A stretch of DNA of 26,793 bases from Fimenecus sp045633505 (GTDB lineage Bacteria > Bacillota > Clostridia > Oscillospirales > Acutalibacteraceae): the NCBI GenBank assembly GCA_045633505.1, contig JAZQYK010000101.1:1-26793 (forward strand), written 5' to 3'. The notes under the pieces were generated by a model that made no database searches, was not told where the DNA came from, and worked only from the letters and a program-made list of their open reading frames with translations. A program made the position numbers and the translations under genes. How positions within the stretch are numbered: the first letter of the stretch is position 1; each line of letters starts with the position of its first letter. Below, in pieces: positions 22,240 through 26,793 of this stretch.

Positions 22240-22407
22240 TTAACAATTTTGTCTTAATTTGTTTTTGCATTTTTCATCTTTATCAATACATTCCTTGTGG
22301 GTACAAAGAATTTTTCTTTCACCGTCACAACAACATATTTCTTCAAAAATTACGTTTTTACCGATATGAGTGCAATATTGCTCATAGGTTTTCTTGATTT
22401 CAGTCAT
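22240..22407 (-). CDS. Small Cys-rich protein of unknown function (55 aa)
   Basis: A GAGGTGA site (22412-22418) precedes ATG 22407, and the frame ends at TAA 22240. The 55-residue product is hydrophilic and contains eight Cys, including a CCC run (25-27) followed by CTHKEC at 35-40, then C47 and a C-terminal Cys55. There is no signal peptide, so it is cytoplasmic; the Cys and His spacing suggests zinc or Fe-S binding rather than disulfides. I know no family name. Its TAA is only about 20 nt before the promoter candidate of the next gene on the same strand. The strong ribosome binding site and codon pattern support it as real. Confidence 0.68.
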   Translation of the reverse strand: MTEIKKTYEQYCTHIGKNVIFEEICCCDGERKILCTHKECIDKDEKCKNKLRQNC

Positions 22408-22498
22408 CACATCACCTCTTTAATAATTTCTATGCATAAAAATCATATTTAATCAATAAAGATATTATGTCCAATATTTTTAAATTCGAGGTGATAAA

Positions 22499-22759
22499 AT
22501 GCAATCGGCAAACGTTTTTCTTGGACTGATTTTTTCTGTTTACACAATCTTAATTTTGATTACGTATATTAAGTCAAAGAAGTTCTTTAAAGCATTCTTT
22601 TTGACGGCGTTGCAAGGGATTTGCGCTTTGTTTGCAGTAAATCTGATTGGAAAATTCGTTGAGGTACACATACCCGTCAATTACTGGACTTTAGGAATTT
22701 CTTCAGTGGGCGGTGCTTCGGGAGTGATTATGATGTTGCTTTGTGACATATTTCTATAA
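22499..22759 (+). CDS. BofA-like small membrane protein
   Basis: The 86-residue protein has two or three hydrophobic helices (VFLGLIFSVYTILILITYI; AFFLTALQGICALFAVNLI) and a C-terminal segment NLIGKFVEVHIPVNYWTLGISSVGGASGV (shown here as NLIGKFVEVHIPVN and TLGISSVGGASGV). The NLIG...IPVN...GxxGV pattern is that of PF07441, whose founding member BofA inhibits the SpoIVFB protease that activates pro-sigma-K. Many Clostridia carry such proteins even where the sigma-K checkpoint differs. ATG 22499 has GAGGTGATAAA before it. It lies upstream of the channel gene on the same strand. Moderate confidence in the family, low in the checkpoint role. Confidence 0.62.
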   Translation: MQSANVFLGLIFSVYTILILITYIKSKKFFKAFFLTALQGICALFAVNLIGKFVEVHIPVNYWTLGISSVGGASGVIMMLLCDIFL

Positions 22760-22783
22760 ATTTACAAATTTCGATATTTTCAC

Positions 22784-22812
22784 TTTACTATTTCCGTCTT
22801 TCGTGATAAGAT
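22784..22812 (+). promoter_or_regulatory. Possible promoter of the TRIC/UPF0126 gene
   Basis: TTTACT (22784-22789) and TAAGAT (22807-22812) are separated by 17 nt on the plus strand, about 35 nt before ATG 22848. Confidence 0.42.
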
Positions 22813-22847
22813 TTATTAGCAAATCAATTTTATCAGGAGTTTATGAA

Positions 22848-23498
22848 ATGGAACTGTTTTATAAAATCGTTGAATCTGTTGGCGTTGTGGCTTTTTCAAT
22901 TTCAGGTTCTATGGTTGCAATCAGAAGAAAAACGGATTTTTTCGGCGTTATTCTTCTTTCAATTATTACGGCTCTCGGCGGCGGACTTACACGAGACGTA
23001 ATTTTCAGCTTCACTCCCCCAACGTTTTTTGATATGAAGGATTATCTTCTTATTTCGTTTATCGTATCAATTATCGTTTTTCTTTTCGCAAGAAAATTCA
23101 GCAATACTTATTTACATAACGAAACGAGAATTGAGCATATAAACGATATTTTCGACGCTTTGGGACTTGGTATTTTCGCGGTTATGGGTGTTAAGGCAGG
23201 AATTGAACACGGATATGCCGACGATGCTCTTATCAGTCTGACTTGCGGTCTTTTGACCTGTATCTGCGGCGGTATGTTAAGAGACGTGCTTACAAATTCA
23301 ACGCCTTTCGTACTTGTAAAAAGAATTTATGCGTTAGCGGCTCTTGCCGGAGCGGCGGTTTATTACGTTTTATTTATTTACGGTGAACTAGTCGGAATCA
23401 TTGACAGTCTTGCGGTTATTCTTGGTTTAACAACTACCTTTGTGCTTAGAATACTCTCGATGGTTTTCAAATGGAATATGCCAAAAGCAATTGACTAG
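22848..23498 (+). CDS. Trimeric intracellular cation channel (TRIC, UPF0126/YicG) family protein
   Basis: The 216-residue membrane protein starts at ATG 22848 with AGGAG 8 nt upstream; the open frame runs further up but crosses the intergenic region. The family hallmark is a duplicated three-helix unit, each with a Gly-rich kink and GG-x-x-RDV: ITALGGGLTRDVIFS in the first half and CICGGMLRDVLTN in the second. A seventh helix follows. Prokaryotic TRIC proteins form homotrimeric K+/Na+ channels; a physiological role in bacteria is not known. It is monocistronic or follows the BofA-like gene, and ends at a strong terminator. Confidence 0.93.
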   Translation: MELFYKIVESVGVVAFSISGSMVAIRRKTDFFGVILLSIITALGGGLTRDVIFSFTPPTFFDMKDYLLISFIVSIIVFLFARKFSNTYLHNETRIEHINDIFDALGLGIFAVMGVKAGIEHGYADDALISLTCGLLTCICGGMLRDVLTNSTPFVLVKRIYALAALAGAAVYYVLFIYGELVGIIDSLAVILGLTTTFVLRILSMVFKWNMPKAID

Positions 23499-23508
23499 TA
23501 CAAAAGCA

Positions 23509-23543
23509 AATCCCTCCAAGTGAGTTCTTGGAGGGATTTTTTT
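23509..23543. terminator. Terminator between convergent genes
   Basis: AATCCCTCCAAG and CTTGGAGGGATT form a 12-bp stem with a 6-nt loop. On the plus strand it is followed by seven T, and on the minus strand by a weaker T-rich stretch. Confidence 0.88.
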
Positions 23544-24942
23544 ATTCTAATCTTAATTTTTTGAGAATTTCAGGGTCGCAGGTATTTTCGGCAACAGAAC
23601 CGATTTCAGCCCAGAGTTTATCTGCTTTTGCTTTCCATTCAGGGAATTGCTCGTAATGGTCGGGATAAGCGTCATAAAGTTTTCCGACTTTATCGCCATA
23701 GCCCAAGCCTTTTAACAATCTGCCGATTGTTGCAGGTTTGATTTTACCCTTTGCAATACCCTTTGCAACGCCTGTTACAATATCAGCAATATCCTTGCCT
23801 GAAAGATTGAGACCCGTATCCATTCCGCCAAGAAGTTTTTCGCTGAATATAATATCGTTTTCAAATAAGTACTCCGCTTCGTCGTAATCCATTGAGATTA
23901 CTCCCATAAGAATCGGTCGCATTGAGTCAAAGTCTTTACCTTGTGCTGCCATATAACGCTTGTTGATGCTCCACATTCTTTCTTTTGTCAGGTATTTGTC
24001 GGATTTAAGAAGATTGGAGATAACCTCAACTGCAATCTGTCCTGCAACAAGAGATGAGGTGCAACCCTCACCGCAGGTTGGCTTTGTGTGACAAGCGGCA
24101 TCACCCAAAGCTATAAATCCATCGTCAACAAGTGAATAAACTGAAGTGTGATAAGGAGTCATACCCTTTTCGATATGGCTGACTTTGTATTCAGGGAAGC
24201 TGACGTTTTTCATAAAGTCTTTCTTGAAGATTTCTTCAGCATAGGAATATGAATAAAATGCACCGATACCAAGAATTGCGCCGTTTGGATTATCTGACGG
24301 TGCTGACCAGGATTTGTACTGCATAAAGAAGCCGTCCAAATCACGAGGATTAAAGTCATTTTTAAGATATTCGGCATAATAAAGCACGACATAGAGAATA
24401 TCTTTGTTTGTAAGTTTAAAATTACCAACAACTGATGTGTCCGGAAGTTTTGTACGGGCTACGGCAGGAATACCTGAGCAATCAGCCACGATTCGAGCAA
24501 ATGCCTCACGTTCACCGTCGGCAGTATTATATTTAGCGCCGACAATTTTGCCGTCTTCATAGATAAAATCTGTAAATGACGCGCCGTAAATAATTTCAGC
24601 GCCTGCATTTTTTGCACGGTCAGCCATTGACATAATATAATCGTGCTTGTGCATACCGATAACGGGTGCTTCAGCACAAGCCTTTGGGTATCTGCCATAA
24701 GGTGAAAGCATTGTTGAATGTAAAAAACGGAATTCACGCAACGGGCTGTCTTCATCAGGAATTTCAAGGTCAAATTGAATCATTTCATCCTCACCCATAT
24801 GAAAAACATCATATTCTCTTGAAACGTTTTCAGGCAATTGTTTTTCAATTACAAGTACCTTAAAGCCGTTTTTTGCCATTTGATAAGCAAACCAACAGCC
24901 AGTGGTTGATGCACCTACCACCAATACGTCGTATTTTTTCAT
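23542..24942 (-). CDS. Geranylgeranyl-reductase-like FAD-dependent oxidoreductase
   Basis: The 466-residue soluble flavoprotein has an N-terminal Rossmann motif VVGASTTGCWFAYQMAKNG with the following acidic residue in VIEKQ, which binds the FAD ADP moiety. The second FAD block is DDGFIALGDAACHTKPTCGEGC. This pairing and the PxxGEG substrate motif (here PTCGEG) are typical of the geranylgeranyl reductase / FixC superfamily, which saturates prenyl chains in archaea and phototrophs. The C-terminal 100 residues (GMDTGLNLSGK onward) look like a separate helical domain. It lies 21 nt downstream of ispE with a GGGGG site, which supports an isoprenoid substrate, but other FAD-dependent reductions are possible. 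Confidence 0.85.
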   Translation of the reverse strand: MKKYDVLVVGASTTGCWFAYQMAKNGFKVLVIEKQLPENVSREYDVFHMGEDEMIQFDLEIPDEDSPLREFRFLHSTMLSPYGRYPKACAEAPVIGMHKHDYIMSMADRAKNAGAEIIYGASFTDFIYEDGKIVGAKYNTADGEREAFARIVADCSGIPAVARTKLPDTSVVGNFKLTNKDILYVVLYYAEYLKNDFNPRDLDGFFMQYKSWSAPSDNPNGAILGIGAFYSYSYAEEIFKKDFMKNVSFPEYKVSHIEKGMTPYHTSVYSLVDDGFIALGDAACHTKPTCGEGCTSSLVAGQIAVEVISNLLKSDKYLTKERMWSINKRYMAAQGKDFDSMRPILMGVISMDYDEAEYLFENDIIFSEKLLGGMDTGLNLSGKDIADIVTGVAKGIAKGKIKPATIGRLLKGLGYGDKVGKLYDAYPDHYEQFPEWKAKADKLWAEIGSVAENTCDPEILKKLRLE

Positions 24943-24963
24943 AATAATCCCCCATAATTTTTT

Positions 24964-25827
24964 TTATAATTCAATTATCCCTTTATTTGCAGGCTTGCAA
25001 AGATATACGTTATCATATTTCTTTGCAAGTTTGTTGTAGCAATCCTCTGCTTTTTCTTTATCACTAAATAATCCGAAAACAGTAGGACCGCTACCGCTCA
25101 TACAACAAGCATCTGCTCCGCATTTTCTCATAACGCCCTTGATATGAGGTCTTTTCGGCACTTCAACAGCCTGTTCAAACACATTGCCACAAAGGCTACA
25201 TATTTTTTCATAATCACCACTTGCCACCGCCTCAATCATTGAAACTCGGTCAAGGTGACGGACTCTCGGCAGTTCATCAAACTGAGCGTAAGCCTCAGGA
25301 GTTGAAACGTCCTGTTTTGGCTTACAAAGTACAATATAACATTCGGGCAAGGTCTTTACAGGTGCGATTACATTACCAGTATTGAGTGCGATTGCAGTAC
25401 CACCAGTAAGGCTGAATGGAATATCCGCACCAACCTTTGCGCCGATTTCGCAAAGTTCATTTATTGAAAGATTTGTATTATAAATTTTATTCAAGCAATA
25501 AAGCACACCTGCACCATCAGCACTGCCGCCGGCAGTACCCGCTGCCATTGGAATATTTTTTTCAATTTCAATGGTGACACCCTTGTCGGTAATATCACAA
25601 GTCTTGAAAAATGCATCGGCACATTTATATGCAATATTTTTTTCGTTGCAAGGAACACCCTCGCTGTCGCATTTTACTATTATTTTATTTTCACCGTTTT
25701 TGTCAACGGTAATTGTGTCGTACAAATCAACGGACTGCATAATCATAAACAAACTGTGATAACCGTTTGGGAGTCTTTTGAGAATATCAAGCATTAAATT
25801 GATTTTTGCCGCAGCTTTAACCTTCAT
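24964..25827 (-). CDS. ispE: 4-diphosphocytidyl-2-C-methyl-D-erythritol kinase
   Basis: IspE phosphorylates CDP-methylerythritol in the MEP pathway to isopentenyl diphosphate. The 287-residue GHMP kinase has VKAAAKINLMLDI at the N terminus with Lys8 and Asn10, and LPNGYHSLFMIMQSVDLYD. The ATP loop is PMAAGTAGGSADGAG (93-107), then GADIPFSLTGGTA with catalytic Asp135, and CMSGSGPTVFGLF. The ATP loop has Ala and Thr at positions that are often Gly and Leu, a variation seen in Clostridia. It starts 2 nt after the PHP phosphatase gene, with AAGGAG inside its end. Confidence 0.96.
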   Translation of the reverse strand: MKVKAAAKINLMLDILKRLPNGYHSLFMIMQSVDLYDTITVDKNGENKIIVKCDSEGVPCNEKNIAYKCADAFFKTCDITDKGVTIEIEKNIPMAAGTAGGSADGAGVLYCLNKIYNTNLSINELCEIGAKVGADIPFSLTGGTAIALNTGNVIAPVKTLPECYIVLCKPKQDVSTPEAYAQFDELPRVRHLDRVSMIEAVASGDYEKICSLCGNVFEQAVEVPKRPHIKGVMRKCGADACCMSGSGPTVFGLFSDKEKAEDCYNKLAKKYDNVYLCKPANKGIIEL

Positions 25828-25829
25828 TT

Positions 25830-26654
25830 TTAATTCTCCTTTTCAATTTTCATTAACATCGGTGTGCGTTTTTGGAAGAAAGTAATACATTCAAAGCCTG
25901 CTTCAATAGCGGCGTCGAGTGCTTTTTCCACATCACAAGCAAGATGCTCGGCAAAATGGGCATCGGAGCCGACTGTAACGTATCTTCCTCCGATTTCTTT
26001 AAATCTTCTGATAATATCGACTTCAGGTGAAAGTTTATTAAGAGGTTGGCGAAGCGCCGCCGTATTGATTTCAAGAGCGATACCTTTTTCTGCTGTCAAT
26101 TTAAGAATTCGGTCAATCTGTTGGTCAAATTCGGACAAATCAATTTCAAGATTTGATTTTGAATAAAAATATCTTAAAGGATAAGTCAAATGTGCAAGAA
26201 CGTCGAAATTGCCCCATTGAAGCATAATGATTATTTCGTCAAAATATTGTTTTAAAAGATTTTTTGCTTCGTCCATTGAAAGATTTTCCATAAAATAGAA
26301 ATCTTCACCGCCGCGAAGATTATGAACGGAGCCGATTACCTGGTCATAATCATATCTGTTGATTATATCGTCAGCAGTTTCCGTGTCAAAAGCAGGTTGT
26401 CCGAGTTCAATTCCGTTCAGCACAATCATTTTTCCTCTGAAAGCAGAACGAACCTTTGATACCTCGAAAAACGCCTGAAAAATTCTCTTTTCATAATCAG
26501 GGTCACCTTTAAACTGGTCAACTTCACAATGGTCGGTAAAGGCAACCGCCCGAAGTTCAAGCACTTCCGCCTTTTCGCAGAAGAACGTAGCTGAATGATT
26601 TCCGTCAAAGGAATTGTCGGTATGAACGTGTAAATCCACAATATTTTTATACAT
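25830..26654 (-). CDS. PHP domain phosphatase, histidinol-phosphatase type
   Basis: The 274-residue protein starts at ATG 26654 behind GGAGGTG. PHP motifs are DLHVHTDNSFDG (His9 and His11), AVAFTDHCEVDQ, LNGIELGQ, VIGSVHNL, FDVLAHLTYPLRY and GSDAHFAEHL, giving the complete trinuclear metal site. This set matches HisK/HisJ-type histidinol phosphatases, which remove phosphate from L-histidinol phosphate. No other his gene is present, and it heads an operon with ispE, so a different phosphoester substrate is possible. The family is firm and the substrate is not. Confidence 0.88.
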   Translation of the reverse strand: MYKNIVDLHVHTDNSFDGNHSATFFCEKAEVLELRAVAFTDHCEVDQFKGDPDYEKRIFQAFFEVSKVRSAFRGKMIVLNGIELGQPAFDTETADDIINRYDYDQVIGSVHNLRGGEDFYFMENLSMDEAKNLLKQYFDEIIIMLQWGNFDVLAHLTYPLRYFYSKSNLEIDLSEFDQQIDRILKLTAEKGIALEINTAALRQPLNKLSPEVDIIRRFKEIGGRYVTVGSDAHFAEHLACDVEKALDAAIEAGFECITFFQKRTPMLMKIEKEN

Positions 26655-26685
26655 AAACCTGACACCTCCGTATATACCTACAATA

Positions 26686-26713
26686 ATTTTACTACATTTT
26701 CAAAATTTTTCAA
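26686..26713 (-). promoter_or_regulatory. Promoter of the PHP-ispE-reductase operon
   Basis: TTGAAA (26708-26713) and TAAAAT (26686-26691) are separated by 16 nt on the minus strand. On the plus strand near 26755-26783, TTCACT and TAAAAT with a 17-nt spacer may serve a gene beyond the right edge. Nothing else is seen from 26714 to the end. Confidence 0.62.
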
Positions 26714-26793
26714 CTTAATTTACAAAAATAATAAACTAAAGTTTTTAAGTATTCACTTTTTTGATGATTTGTGATAAAATATATAAAAAAATT

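Overview
The window looks like chromosome from a low-GC, anaerobic, spore-forming member of the Clostridia, most plausibly a gut Oscillospiraceae/Ruminococcaceae-type organism. The grounds are AT-rich genes with AGGAG-type ribosome binding sites, a SpoIIR homologue and a BofA-like protein (sporulation), FeoAB ferrous iron uptake, IspE of the MEP isoprenoid pathway, several enzymes for plant and amino-sugar glycans, and a BspA-type repeat surface protein. No species can be named from the sequence alone. There is no phage, IS element, CRISPR array or rRNA. Most genes lie on the minus strand.

Layout. 1-2052: 5' part of a secreted subtilisin-like protease with a C-terminal BspA-type LRR region that runs off the left edge. 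2244-5098: a YfcC-type transporter and an M20 peptidase, apparently read from the promoter of a tRNA-Ser(CGA) gene. 5203-6309 (+): an ArsB/SLC13-type permease. 6350-10661: araB-araA-araD followed by a PF14196-type hydrolase, one operon for L-arabinose catabolism. 10734-11978: a GH5 lipoprotein. 12040-12220: a cluster of small palindromic repeats. 12281-14781: feoA-feoB plus a FeoB-associated Cys-rich peptide missed by length filters, with three matching operator-like palindromes. 14970-16211: a Thr-rich membrane protein, a 66-residue basic protein, and upstream of it a strongly structured RNA with its own promoter and terminator. 16212-19956: an operon of glycerophosphodiesterase, GH20 hexosaminidase and GH18 lipoprotein. 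20046-20654: spoIIR with a sigma-F-like promoter. 20700-20940: terminators and repeats. 20941-21122: a probable 6S RNA. 21152-22407: a DUF1292 protein, an unknown protein and a 55-residue Cys-rich protein. 22499-23498 (+): a BofA-like protein and a TRIC/UPF0126 channel. 23542-26654: PHP phosphatase, ispE and a geranylgeranyl-reductase-like flavoprotein in one operon.

How the parts fit. The arabinose operon and the GH5, GH18 and GH20 enzymes point to growth on plant or host glycans. The feo module supplies Fe(II) under anaerobiosis and appears to be controlled by a metal-responsive repressor. ispE and the neighbouring reductase suggest isoprenoid-chain synthesis and saturation. The most interesting unexplained item is the ~185-nt structured RNA at 15866-16051 with the small basic protein behind it. 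Next are the spoIIR control region, where a hairpin would hide the ribosome binding site only in read-through transcripts, and the family of small palindromes shared by two intergenic regions.
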